This document shows, in pieces, positions 42,404 to 50,756 of a stretch of DNA of 64,000 bases. Under the pieces are notes generated by a model. The model did no database searches. It was not told the origin of the DNA and worked only from the letters and a program-made list of their open reading frames with translations. The stretch covers positions 1 to 64,000 of the forward strand of contig JBLWWK010000001.1 in assembly GCA_048267965.1 (NCBI GenBank), written 5' to 3'. How positions within the stretch are numbered: the stretch's first letter is position 1; every line of letters begins with the position of its first letter. The DNA comes from GCA-2705995 sp048267965. GTDB taxonomy: Bacteria > Bacteroidota > Bacteroidia > Flavobacteriales_G > Salibacteraceae. The position numbers and the translations under genes were made by a program.

Positions 42404-44524
42404 ATGGCCAGAAAAAAGCAACAGAAACAAGTGAAATCTGCGCAGCAACAAGAGCAAACGAAAGCGCAACCTATAAAAACTTCGCAATCTATATCCGTTG
42501 TTAGAAGTAGTTGGAAACAACACAAAACAGCGCTGTCAACAGTATTCTTGTTGGGTTTTTTGCTCTATGCCAACACCCTTTCTCATGATTATGTGTTAGA
42601 CGATAAAATTGTTCTTACGCATAATCAGATTACCCAAAAAGGATTCTCTTCTATTTTCGATCACTTCTTTTACGATTCTATGAATGGCTTTTGGGCCCAT
42701 AATTACGGAGTAGATGTAAAAGATTTAGAAGATAAAAACTTGGTGAGTGGTGGGCGATACCGTCCGGTTACTATGGTTACTCATTCTATTGAGTATGGTT
42801 TGTTTGGCAAATCGCCATTTATTGGTCATTTAATAAATGCTCTGTTGTACGGAGCAACAGGATTTCTGCTTTTTGTGTTTTTAAGTTTGTTGTTTCCAGT
42901 GAAAGACCAAAAGTGGTACTGGAACATACCGTTTATAGCCACTTTATTGTTTGTTGTTCATCCTTTGCACACAGAGGTAGTTGCTAATATAAAAGGGAGA
43001 GATGAAATTCTTAGTTTCTTTTTTGCGCTTTTAGCGCTCATTTCTTTTATAAAGTTCAAAAAAGGCCAAAACGACACTAAATCATTGGTGTATAGTTGCT
43101 TGTTTTTTGCATTGGCCTTGTTTTCTAAAGAAACCGCACTCCCGTTTTTAGTCATTTTACCCTTAACGGCTATTACGTTTCTAAAATCGAAATTCAAAGA
43201 GCTAGCGATGCCCATTTTAGCTTTGGTAGCAGTAACTGCTTTTTATATGGTAGTTCGTTTTTCGGTGCTAGGTTGGGAAAGTGCCGATGTGCCAAATGAA
43301 ATTATGAATAATCCATTTCTTCGAGCTAATTCAGAGGAAAAGTGGGCAACAATTATTCTGTCGTTTTTAGCTTACCTCAAGCTGATGGTGTATCCACATC
43401 CGCTAACGCACGATTATTATCCGTTTCACTTACCGTTTTTAGAAGCAGAAGTAATGTATGCCAATTGGTCTACTCCGTTAGTGTTTGTTTCTGTGGTTAT
43501 TGGCGTAGCACTCTTGGTAGTTACCATCAGAGAAGTATTCTTGAGACAATCGGTGTTAGGTTTTGGCTTAGCATGGTTTTTTGGCACTTTGTTGCTAGTT
43601 TCTAATGTGCTTTTTCCAGTAGGGGTTTTTATGAATGAGCGTTTTCTCTACATTCCTTCAGCTGGTTTGTTACTGGTAGGAACCGTATACCTGTTAAAAT
43701 GGGTTCCTACCGTTAAACATGCGAATGCACGTTGGGCGATGCCGCTTCTTATGATTTTGGTGGTGGCTATGAGTATAAAAACCATTACCAGAAATGCAGC
43801 CTGGGAAAGCGATAGAACCTTGGCGCTTACCGATGTAGATATTTCTGAAGGGAGTGCAAAAGTGAAGATGAGTGCTGGTTTGCAAATTATGCAGCAACAC
43901 GAAAATAGCGCAGCGGCCATTAAGCGAGAAAATTTTGAAATTGCCATTGGGCATTTAAGGAAGGCGATAGAAATTCACCCAACCTATGTTCAAGCGTTAA
44001 CTTTAATAGGTAAAGCCCATTTTCAGCTAGAAGAATATTCAAAGGCCAATGTTTACTTTTTAAGGTTGGCAGGGGTAAATCCGAATTTTGAAAACCGATC
44101 GGCTTTGATGTTTGTGGTTGCAGGATCACGTAAAATGATGGAAAACGGTGAAATTCAGTCGGCTGTAGAAAGTTTACAAACACTCCAAAGGTATTATCCA
44201 AATGCTAGCGAACCGCTCACAACGTTAGGAGAGGCGTATGGTAGATATCTTAACAAACCGAAAGAATCTGAAGCTTTTTTGTTAAAAGCTTTACAAAAAG
44301 CACCCAACAATGCAGACGCATTAATGAACCTCGGAACGTTGTATGCACAACAAAGAGACTTAGTAAAAGCGAAGAGCTATTTTGAGCAAGCGATGAGGTA
44401 TGTGCCTAATAATAGGGTGCTTCTGCAAAATTTGGCAGCTATTTATTCTCAATTAGGAGACGTTGAAAATTATCAGCGGTATGCAAAACGCCTTCAAAAT
44501 ATGCAGCAGAACACTAAAAACTAA
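42404..44524 (+). CDS. TMTC-like membrane protein with C-terminal TPR repeats
   Basis: 706 residues. A basic Gln/Lys-rich cytoplasmic head (~40 residues) is followed by about 10 TM segments resembling TMTC/DUF1736 membrane mannosyltransferase-like proteins: HDYVLDDKIVLTHN in the first loop, YRPVTMVTHSIEYGLFG, and HPLHTEVVANIKGRDEILSFFF. The last ~220 residues hold about five TPR units (ALTLIGKAHFQLEEYSKANVYF, ALMNLGTLYAQQRDLVKAKSYFEQAM). The fold suggests a GT-C glycosyltransferase acting on exported proteins; this is inference. It carries a close inverted pair of exact repeated 10-mers (43675 and 43702). Confidence 0.8.
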   Translation: MARKKQQKQVKSAQQQEQTKAQPIKTSQSISVVRSSWKQHKTALSTVFLLGFLLYANTLSHDYVLDDKIVLTHNQITQKGFSSIFDHFFYDSMNGFWAHNYGVDVKDLEDKNLVSGGRYRPVTMVTHSIEYGLFGKSPFIGHLINALLYGATGFLLFVFLSLLFPVKDQKWYWNIPFIATLLFVVHPLHTEVVANIKGRDEILSFFFALLALISFIKFKKGQNDTKSLVYSCLFFALALFSKETALPFLVILPLTAITFLKSKFKELAMPILALVAVTAFYMVVRFSVLGWESADVPNEIMNNPFLRANSEEKWATIILSFLAYLKLMVYPHPLTHDYYPFHLPFLEAEVMYANWSTPLVFVSVVIGVALLVVTIREVFLRQSVLGFGLAWFFGTLLLVSNVLFPVGVFMNERFLYIPSAGLLLVGTVYLLKWVPTVKHANARWAMPLLMILVVAMSIKTITRNAAWESDRTLALTDVDISEGSAKVKMSAGLQIMQQHENSAAAIKRENFEIAIGHLRKAIEIHPTYVQALTLIGKAHFQLEEYSKANVYFLRLAGVNPNFENRSALMFVVAGSRKMMENGEIQSAVESLQTLQRYYPNASEPLTTLGEAYGRYLNKPKESEAFLLKALQKAPNNADALMNLGTLYAQQRDLVKAKSYFEQAMRYVPNNRVLLQNLAAIYSQLGDVENYQRYAKRLQNMQQNTKN
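43675..43711. repeat. Inverted pair of the repeated 10-mer inside the TMTC-like gene
   Basis: Exact GGTAGGAACC (43675-43684) and exact GGTTCCTACC (43702-43711), 17 bases apart, can form a perfect 10-bp hairpin. They are read as Val-Gly-Thr and Val-Pro-Thr. Confidence 0.85.
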
Positions 44525-44748
44525 CACGAGCCGTTCTTTAATTAAAAATTAAGAAGCGCCTTTTGTGAATTTTGTAAACCTATTTTTTTTGTAGTTTAGT
44601 CGCCCTCTATGGGCAGTTTATGTAGATGCAGAAATTCTTTAATTGTGGAATAATGCAGAAGCAGAACTCTCAAGAGAAGTGAAATAAAATCGTTCTTATT
44701 TAAAAATCAAAAACTTAGAAACAAGTAAATTTTTCAAAATCAACAGTT

Positions 44749-45612
44749 ATGAAAAAAATTATTGCCTTACTTACCGTAGTGGGAATGCTGACTTTCGTTT
44801 CGTTCTCGGCATTAGCTCAAAACGAGCCTAACATGCCAGACTCTACTCAGATGGAACAAACTGAAGGTACAGATTCAACCGATGCAGATACTACTGCTGC
44901 TATGGCAGAGATGGAAGAGCCTGCAGAAGAAGCTACTACAGTAGAAGCTGAAGAGGAAGCCGTAGTTGAAGATAAAGGTTTCCATCAATTTGTGAAAGAC
45001 AAGTTCATCGATGGTGGACCCGTATTTATGTCTTTCGTAATGGTTTGTTTAATTCTAGGTTTAGCGATTGTAATTGAGCGTGTACTTTACCTTTCAATGT
45101 CAACTACAAACACTAAGAAATTATTAAACGATGTTGAAGGTGCATTAGCACAAGGCGGTGTAGAAGCAGCTAAAGAAGTTTGCCGTAACACTCGTGGTCC
45201 TGTTGCTAGTATCTTTTACCAAGGTTTAGATCGTTCTTCAGAAGGTATCGAAATGGTTGAGAAATCAGTTATTTCTTACGGTTCTGTACAAGTAGGTAAC
45301 ATGGAAAGAAACCTTTCTTGGATTTCATTATTTATCGCTCTTGCACCAATGCTTGGTTTCTTTGGTACTGTATTCGGTATGATTGGAGCATTTGACGCGA
45401 TTGCTGCTGCAAACAACATCTCTCCAGGTATTGTTGCTGGTGGTATCGGGGTAGCACTTATTACTACCTTATCAGGTCTTTTAGTAGCGATGATTCTACA
45501 AGTATTTTACAACTACATTGTATCAAAAGTTGATAGCCTTACCAACGATATGGAAGACGCATCAATTGCACTTATAGATATTTTAGTAAAGCACGAACAA
45601 TCGAAAAAGTAA
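44749..45612 (+). CDS. exbB: MotA/TolQ/ExbB proton channel protein with acidic N-terminal extension
   Basis: 287 residues. The C-terminal ~200 are an ExbB/TolQ channel subunit: three TM helices (VFMSFVMVCLILGLAIVIERVLYL, ISLFIALAPMLGFFGTVFGMIGAF, IAVGGIGVALITTLSGLLVAMILQ-like). The conserved LGFFGTVFGMI and GIGVALITT segments line the proton path. Ahead of them is a signal peptide-like start (KKIIALLTVVGMLTFVSFSALA), then ~50 residues rich in Glu, Asp, Thr and Ala. Two exbD genes follow, with a small membrane gene between. Such complexes use proton flow to energise TonB or Tol-type outer-membrane processes. No tonB is adjacent. The 225-bp upstream gap is AT-rich with no clear -7 box. Confidence 0.9.
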   Translation: MKKIIALLTVVGMLTFVSFSALAQNEPNMPDSTQMEQTEGTDSTDADTTAAMAEMEEPAEEATTVEAEEEAVVEDKGFHQFVKDKFIDGGPVFMSFVMVCLILGLAIVIERVLYLSMSTTNTKKLLNDVEGALAQGGVEAAKEVCRNTRGPVASIFYQGLDRSSEGIEMVEKSVISYGSVQVGNMERNLSWISLFIALAPMLGFFGTVFGMIGAFDAIAAANNISPGIVAGGIGVALITTLSGLLVAMILQVFYNYIVSKVDSLTNDMEDASIALIDILVKHEQSKK

Positions 45613-45618
45613 TTAATT

Positions 45619-46020
45619 ATGCAGAATAAAATTGCATCATACATCATGTATGTATTGCTAATTCTAGGAGTAATCTTACTTGTAGTGGGTCTTGTAGGTG
45701 AAAACTACGATCCAATGCTTTACTACTCTTACGCATTATCAATACTAGCAGTGATTGGCATTTTGGCAGGATCCGTTTTCGGATTAATGAGCAAACCATC
45801 TGCCATCAAAACAATCGGTATCGGAATTGGAGGTTTAGCCATTCTTTTAGGAATAGGATTCGGTTTAGCAGACGGTTCAGTTACTATTAAACAAGCAGAC
45901 GCTGGCATTACTGAGTCTGCCTCACAGTGGTCAGGAGCAATTCTTTACATGTTATACATCGTATTGCTTCTTTCTATCTTGTCTATCGTTTACTCATTAT
46001 TATCAAGATTAACTAGATAA
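45619..46020 (+). CDS. Small four-TM protein of the ExbB-ExbD cluster
   Basis: 133 residues, about four TM helices (IASYIMYVLLILGVILLVVGLV, ALSILAVIGILAGSVFGLM, GIGIGGLAILLGIGFGLA, ILYMLYIVLLLSILSIVYSLL). I do not recognise a named family, but an uncharacterised membrane protein at this place between exbB and exbD is common in Bacteroidota. Gaps of 6 and 3 bp to its neighbours put it firmly in the operon, so it is probably an accessory subunit of the proton channel. Confidence 0.75.
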   Translation: MQNKIASYIMYVLLILGVILLVVGLVGENYDPMLYYSYALSILAVIGILAGSVFGLMSKPSAIKTIGIGIGGLAILLGIGFGLADGSVTIKQADAGITESASQWSGAILYMLYIVLLLSILSIVYSLLSRLTR

Positions 46021-46023
46021 CAT

Positions 46024-46608
46024 ATGGCAAAGAGAGCATCGCCAGAAATTAATGCAAGTTCAATGGCAGATATCGCTTTCCTGCTCTTGGTGTTTTTCCT
46101 TGTGACTACGACCATGGATACAAGCTTTGGTCTCATGAGAAAATTGCCACCGCCATTGTTGCAAGATCAGCCAGATCCGCCACCCATTAGAGACCGTAAC
46201 GTATTCGTAGTACTTGCGAATGCTAACGATCAACTACTTGTTGAAGGTGATCTAATGGATATTACGGAACTGAGAGAAGCAGCAAAAGAGTTTATTGCGA
46301 ATCCAATGAACAAAGAAGAATTGCCAGAGAAGAAAGCCGTTGAGGTTCCGTTCTTCGGAACTTATCAGGTTTCTAAACAGGTAATTTCTCTGCAAAATGA
46401 TAATGGTACATCGTACAACTTGTACATTCAAATTCAAAACGAATTGGCAGCAGCTTACAATGAACTACGTAACGAGTTGGCAATAAGTAAATTTGGAGTT
46501 TCTTACGATGAGCTGTTAAAACGTGGAGACGAAGAAAAGGTGAAAGCCATTCGTAAAGTATATCCACAGAGAATTTCAGAAGCAGAACCACAAGATGTAG
46601 GAGGATAA
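46024..46608 (+). CDS. exbD: ExbD/TolR family biopolymer transport protein (first copy)
   Basis: 194 residues. The N-terminal motif EINASSMADIAFLLLVFFLVTTTMD contains the TM helix with the proton-carrying aspartate (ADIAFLL). The periplasmic part is longer than usual, with a Pro-rich stretch (KLPPPLLQDQPDPPPIRDRN) and an insertion around 90-130. Four bp before the second exbD. It forms the stator with ExbB. Having two diverged ExbD copies suggests a heterodimeric pore. Confidence 0.9.
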   Translation: MAKRASPEINASSMADIAFLLLVFFLVTTTMDTSFGLMRKLPPPLLQDQPDPPPIRDRNVFVVLANANDQLLVEGDLMDITELREAAKEFIANPMNKEELPEKKAVEVPFFGTYQVSKQVISLQNDNGTSYNLYIQIQNELAAAYNELRNELAISKFGVSYDELLKRGDEEKVKAIRKVYPQRISEAEPQDVGG

Positions 46609-46612
46609 TTGT

Positions 46613-47077
46613 ATGTCAAAATTTAAACCAGACGCAAAAAAAGAACTTCCAGCAGTATCTACCGCTTCGTTGCCTGATATCGTTTTCATGCTCCTTTTCT
46701 TCTTCATGGTAACTACCGTGATGAGAGAAACCGACTTGAAAGTTTCGATATCTGAACCAGAAGCAACTGAAATTGAGAAACTGGAAAACAAATCTCTGGT
46801 GTTTTACCTATACATAGGTGAGCCCATGGAGAAGAAAAAGTATGGTACCGCATCTCGTGTTCAAATCAATGATGCATTTGCAGAAATTGATGAGGTTCGT
46901 CCGGCTATTGAAACGTTTAGAACTACAAAAGATGAAGCAGAAGTTCCATTAATTACTGCTTCTTTTAAAGTAGATAAAGAAACAAAAATGGGTATTGTAA
47001 CCGATGTTAAGCAAGAGCTAAGAATGGCTCAGCAGCTTAAGATTAGCTACGCTACTCGTGAAAAACTTGACGAGTAA
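46613..47077 (+). CDS. exbD: ExbD/TolR family biopolymer transport protein (second copy)
   Basis: 154 residues, normal ExbD length. The TM helix with the conserved aspartate is SLPDIVFMLLFFFMVTTVM. The periplasmic domain follows and differs clearly from the first copy. Last gene of the four-gene run; a strong bidirectional terminator follows at 47111-47147. Confidence 0.9.
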   Translation: MSKFKPDAKKELPAVSTASLPDIVFMLLFFFMVTTVMRETDLKVSISEPEATEIEKLENKSLVFYLYIGEPMEKKKYGTASRVQINDAFAEIDEVRPAIETFRTTKDEAEVPLITASFKVDKETKMGIVTDVKQELRMAQQLKISYATREKLDE

Positions 47078-47110
47078 TCTTTTTTCGATTATTCTTCTTG
47101 ATAACTGTTG

Positions 47111-47147
47111 AAAAAAAAGGAAGCTTCTAAGAGGCTTCCTTTTTTTG
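47111..47147. terminator. Bidirectional terminator between exbD and the CPBP gene
   Basis: GGAAGC (47119-47124) pairs with GCTTCC (47134-47139), flanked by eight A and seven T, so the stem extends to about 14 bp. It overlaps the last codons of the convergent CPBP gene (stop at 47127). Confidence 0.88.
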
Positions 47148-48062
47148 TTGACAGATTACGTAAACTCTATATAGTAGAAAAACCACCACCATACTACAAA
47201 TGGTTATTAACGGCCATTGATTGGCCGCTATTCCCAGGTCTTCGGTTTCTTCTGGCACCACTTTTAAATTGGTGAAATACACCAAACTTAAGGCTAAAGC
47301 ATTATTGATAAAATGCATCAAAATCGGAAGAATTAAACTTCCAGACCAATAAAAAACATAGCCGAACAAAGCTCCCATTAAAAGGCGCGGAACAAACCCC
47401 AAAAACTGCATGTGTATAGCGCTAAATACAAAAGCAGATACCCAAATGGCTAAGTGGTGATTTTTCCACCAAACATTTAGTTCTCGCTGAAATACTCCTC
47501 TAAAAAGAAATTCTTCACCAATAGCGGGAACCACAGCAATCAGCAATAAGTTAAAGAGATAATCAAGCGGAGAATCCATTTTAAGAAATACTTCTAGAAT
47601 TTGCTGATTATTGTTTTCAGTAGAGCGCATCCAATCTTCAATAAATTGGATAGATTCAGGCAAAGAGAGTTGGCTATTCCAATAACCAATCCAGTTAATA
47701 ATAGGTAGCGAGCTTGCCATAATGAATATGCTGAAAAGAATAAGCTGAACAGAACTTACTCGGTATAACCGCAAATAATCTTGAACAGAAGTTTGCGAAA
47801 ACAGCCATCCAGCCATAATTCCAGGGAAAACAAAGGTTCCGATACTGCTAAAAAGTTGCAATATTTTTAACCCAAGTACCTTGGTAGGATCCGAAAGATC
47901 ACCAGAAACGACTACCATATTCATAGCATGATCAGGATTTATCAAGAAGATGATAGCGGCTCCTACAATACCAAAAATGAAGATGCCAAGGAGAATAAAC
48001 ACCAGCGAATACATAATTCTAGAGCCTGGATTTTTTTCTTGGAGAATTCCTGCGTATTTCAT
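47127..48062 (-). CDS. CPBP family intramembrane glutamic endopeptidase
   Basis: 311 residues, about eight TM helices. The CPBP (CAAX protease/bacteriocin-processing, Abi) motifs are present: EEFLFRGVFQREL with E183-E184, FSAIHMQFLGFVPRLLMG with the second-motif His, and LPILMHFINNALAL with the third. These enzymes cleave or process peptides within the membrane; the substrate is unknown. Divergent from dusB with 39 bp between starts. A near -7 box, TAATTTCG, lies upstream. Confidence 0.88.
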   Translation of the reverse strand: MKYAGILQEKNPGSRIMYSLVFILLGIFIFGIVGAAIIFLINPDHAMNMVVVSGDLSDPTKVLGLKILQLFSSIGTFVFPGIMAGWLFSQTSVQDYLRLYRVSSVQLILFSIFIMASSLPIINWIGYWNSQLSLPESIQFIEDWMRSTENNNQQILEVFLKMDSPLDYLFNLLLIAVVPAIGEEFLFRGVFQRELNVWWKNHHLAIWVSAFVFSAIHMQFLGFVPRLLMGALFGYVFYWSGSLILPILMHFINNALALSLVYFTNLKVVPEETEDLGIAANQWPLITICSMVVVFLLYRVYVICQQKKEAS

Positions 48063-48076
48063 GAAAGACAGTTTCT

Positions 48077-48084
48077 TAATTTTG
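48077..48084 (+). promoter_or_regulatory. Candidate -7 box (TAATTTTG) of dusB
   Basis: Perfect TAnnTTTG, 17 nt before the ATG at 48102. Confidence 0.45.
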
Positions 48085-48101
48085 CGGTTCGAAATTAGCG
48101 A

Positions 48102-49100
48102 ATGGTAAAGATTGCAGATATAGAAGTTGGAGATTTTCCGTTGTTGTTAGCACCCATGGAAGATGTAAGTGACCCACCCTTTAGAGCTTTGTGCAAAGAA
48201 AATGGTGCAGATGTTATGTATACAGAGTTTATTTCATCTGAAGGGTTAATCAGAGATGCCGCCAAAAGCGTACAAAAGCTCGATATCTTTGAATACGAAC
48301 GTCCTGTTGGTATACAAATCTTTGGTTCTGACTTAGATTCTATGGTAGAAGCCACCAGAATTACAGAACGAACAAATCCTGATATTATCGATATTAACTT
48401 TGGTTGCCCAGTAAAAAAGGTAGCCTCGAAAGGCGCAGGCGCAGGTATTTTGCAAGACATACCTAAGATGGTACGGCTAACAAAGGCCATTGTAGAAACT
48501 ACCCATTTGCCAGTTACAGTAAAAACCCGTTTGGGGTGGGACGAAAACAGTAAATACATTGTAGAGGTTGCCGAACGATTACAAGATGTGGGCATAAAAG
48601 CAATTTCTATTCACGGTAGAACCCGCAAACAGATGTACAAAGGCGATGCAGATTGGTCCTTGATTTCTGAGGTGAAAAACAACGCAAGGATGCATATTCC
48701 GGTTTTTGGTAATGGAGACATTACTACACCAGAGAAAGCGGTAGAGTACCGAGATAAATATGGAATAGACGGCATCATGATCGGCAGAGCCTCTATCGGT
48801 TACCCTTGGATTTTTAATGAGATTAAGCACTTCATGAAAACAGGTGAGCATTTAGCCAAACCTACCGTGCACGATCGCGTTAAGATGGCTAGAAAACACC
48901 TCGAAATGAGCGTAGCTTGGAAGGGTGAAAACCTAGGAATAGTCGAAACACGCAGGCATTATGGGAATTACTTTAAAGGGGTTCCGCATTTTAAGGCCTT
49001 CAGAACCATTTTGGTAACATCTCACGACTTAAATGAACTTTACGATACGCTCGATAAAATAGAAGTGAACTACTCAGGTTCTGACACTACTTTGGTCTGA
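48102..49100 (+). CDS. dusB: tRNA-dihydrouridine synthase B
   Basis: 332 residues. Reduces uridine to dihydrouridine in tRNA using FMN and NADPH. LLLAPMEDVSDPPFRALC opens the TIM barrel, C102 in INFGCPVKKV is the proton donor, and HGRTRKQMYKGDADW, FGNGDITTP and GIMIGRASIGYPW are FMN-site motifs. The TIM barrel is followed by the helical tRNA-binding domain. The 3' end overlaps the convergent permease gene by 31 bp. Confidence 0.95.
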   Translation: MVKIADIEVGDFPLLLAPMEDVSDPPFRALCKENGADVMYTEFISSEGLIRDAAKSVQKLDIFEYERPVGIQIFGSDLDSMVEATRITERTNPDIIDINFGCPVKKVASKGAGAGILQDIPKMVRLTKAIVETTHLPVTVKTRLGWDENSKYIVEVAERLQDVGIKAISIHGRTRKQMYKGDADWSLISEVKNNARMHIPVFGNGDITTPEKAVEYRDKYGIDGIMIGRASIGYPWIFNEIKHFMKTGEHLAKPTVHDRVKMARKHLEMSVAWKGENLGIVETRRHYGNYFKGVPHFKAFRTILVTSHDLNELYDTLDKIEVNYSGSDTTLV

Positions 49101-50305
49101 AAAGCTTTTCGCGTAGCAATCTTGGCAGGAACCCAAGAAGCAAAAAAACCAATTACTAAAACGGTAACAGTAATGGTAAGTAAATCGGTAATTTCGAGCG
49201 CAACGGGATACGCATCTACAATCATCCCATCAATTTTTATGAAGCCAAATTGCTCTTGAAGTGTCACGATTACCATACCGAGCACTAAGCCTGAAAATCC
49301 TCCTAACCAAGCAATCATTTGCCCTTCAAGATGAAAAATGGAGAAAATGGTTTTGGGTGTGGCTCCTAAACTTTGTAAAGTGAAAATATCTTTCTCTTTA
49401 TCGATAATCAGCATGGTTAGGGAGCCAATGAGGTTAAAAGTGGCAATCATGAGAATAAAAGCCAGAATTAAGAAAGTGAACCATTTTTCGGTTTGGCTGG
49501 TTCTAAAAACAATTTCGTTGCGTTCTTCTCTGGTTACAACGCGGTAATCGGTTCCTACCAATTGCTGCAACTCTTCTTTAAACGTGAGTGCGTCAACTCC
49601 AGGCTCTAGGTCTACTTCGAGGGCAGAAACTTCGCCTTTAGCGTCTAGTGCTCTTTCTGCAAAACGGTAGGAACTCAACACATACTTCGAATCAAAATCT
49701 GCATTCACGGCAAAAATTCCCGAAGGAAAAATATTTTCTATTCGGAAGGCATTTTGAGCGTTAATTACAAACCCTTTTTTCTTCTTAGGAGCGTAAACTT
49801 GAATAGGTGTTGTGGCACTATTAATAAACAAACCGAGCTGGTCGGCAACGAAATATCCAGGAATTAAAAATTCACGTTCGTCTTTTGTGGTAAGGGTAGA
49901 AGAGCCTTGCCAAATCATGGTGTCGATACCTGTAATTTCTTTAAAACTGGTATCTACCCCTTTTAAAGTAGCAAATGTGTGGTTATCGTTGTACTTAAAC
50001 ATTACCGTTTCTTCAAGGCTTCTAGAGAAGTTGGCAACATTTTCGTTTTGCACCATTTCCATCACCGGAAAATCACTCCAAGAGAATGTTTTTCCTTCTG
50101 CTGCTTCGATGCGAAGGTCTGCATCAAAATTGCTGTATAGCTTAGAAATTAGATTGTCGAGACCGTTAAAAACAGATAGAATTACCACTAAGGCAAGTGT
50201 TCCTATGCCAATACCGAACATAGAAATACGTGAAATAATGTTAATTACATTGGTGCTTTTTTTCGAAAAAAGGTACCTCTTTGCTATGTAAAAAGGGAAA
50301 TTCAC
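49070..50305 (-). CDS. LolC/LolE-type ABC transporter permease (FtsX-like)
   Basis: 411 residues. Four TM helices in the MacB/LolCDE layout: TM1 (SMFGIGIGTLALVVILSVFNGLDNLI), a ~230-residue periplasmic domain, then three C-terminal TMs (FLILAFILMIATFNLIGSLTMLI and two more) of the FtsX type. Starts NFPFYIAKRYLFSKKSTNVINIIS, the LolC/E pattern, so a role in releasing lipoproteins from the inner membrane is likely. The start is GTG, directly after the rbfA stop (TAA then GTG), showing coupling. No ATPase gene is adjacent. Confidence 0.87.
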   Translation of the reverse strand: MNFPFYIAKRYLFSKKSTNVINIISRISMFGIGIGTLALVVILSVFNGLDNLISKLYSNFDADLRIEAAEGKTFSWSDFPVMEMVQNENVANFSRSLEETVMFKYNDNHTFATLKGVDTSFKEITGIDTMIWQGSSTLTTKDEREFLIPGYFVADQLGLFINSATTPIQVYAPKKKKGFVINAQNAFRIENIFPSGIFAVNADFDSKYVLSSYRFAERALDAKGEVSALEVDLEPGVDALTFKEELQQLVGTDYRVVTREERNEIVFRTSQTEKWFTFLILAFILMIATFNLIGSLTMLIIDKEKDIFTLQSLGATPKTIFSIFHLEGQMIAWLGGFSGLVLGMVIVTLQEQFGFIKIDGMIVDAYPVALEITDLLTITVTVLVIGFFASWVPAKIATRKAFQTKVVSEPE

Positions 50306-50638
50306 TTAGTCGAGTAACTCGTCTATACGTTCTGCATAATCTAAAGAATCGTCTAAGTAAAAGAAAAGTTCAGGCACATTTCGCAACTGATTTTTAATGC
50401 GCTGACCCAGTTGAAAACGAATTTCTCCTGCATGAGATTTAATGGCTTTCAAGTCTGTTTTGCTAGTATCTGTGGGGAAAATACTTAAATACACTCTCGC
50501 CATTCTTAAATCGGGAGCGGTTCTTACCACGGTTACAGAAATCATTTTTCCGGGTAAAATATCGGTTCCTACCTGCTGAAAAATTTCACCTAAGTCGCGC
50601 TGAATTAATTTCGCAACTTTCTCTTGTCTGATACTCAT
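50306..50638 (-). CDS. rbfA: Ribosome-binding factor A
   Basis: 110 residues, a single KH-like domain. RbfA binds the 30S subunit during late 16S rRNA maturation. Family motifs: SIRQEKVAKLIQRDLGEIFQ at the start, VTVVRTAPDLRMARVYLSIFP and LGQRIKNQLRNVPELFFYLDDSLDYAERIDELL at the end. A perfect -7 box (50643-50650) ends only four nt before the ATG, so the mRNA may be leaderless. Upstream of and coupled to the LolC/E-type permease. Exact repeated 10-mer at 50564-50573. Confidence 0.95.
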   Translation of the reverse strand: MSIRQEKVAKLIQRDLGEIFQQVGTDILPGKMISVTVVRTAPDLRMARVYLSIFPTDTSKTDLKAIKSHAGEIRFQLGQRIKNQLRNVPELFFYLDDSLDYAERIDELLD

Positions 50639-50642
50639 TTGG

Positions 50643-50650
50643 CAAAGGTA
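50643..50650 (-). promoter_or_regulatory. Candidate -7 box (TACCTTTG) of rbfA, four nt from the ATG
   Basis: Perfect TAnnTTTG on the minus strand. With a start 4-7 nt downstream of the box, transcription begins at or inside the start codon. Confidence 0.5.
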
Positions 50651-50718
50651 GCGAATAAGCCGTTTATACCGCGTACACCCTGAATGATGAAAATGCTCTG
50701 CAGCACTTCGATAACTCT

Positions 50719-50726
50719 TATCTTTG
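50719..50726 (+). promoter_or_regulatory. Candidate -7 box (TATCTTTG) of the MsbA-type exporter gene
   Basis: Perfect TAnnTTTG, 30 nt before the ATG at 50757. Confidence 0.45.
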
Positions 50727-50756
50727 CGAACTCACCTGAAAGTGAATTATAGCTGA

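Noticed and set aside
44585..44640. Promoter ahead of exbB (T-rich TATTTTTTTTG)
   Set aside because: The spacing within the box is wrong for TAnnTTTG, and a long T-run gives such matches by chance.
48095..48595. Minus-strand 166-codon open frame under dusB
   Set aside because: An antisense shadow of dusB, whose catalytic motifs are intact.
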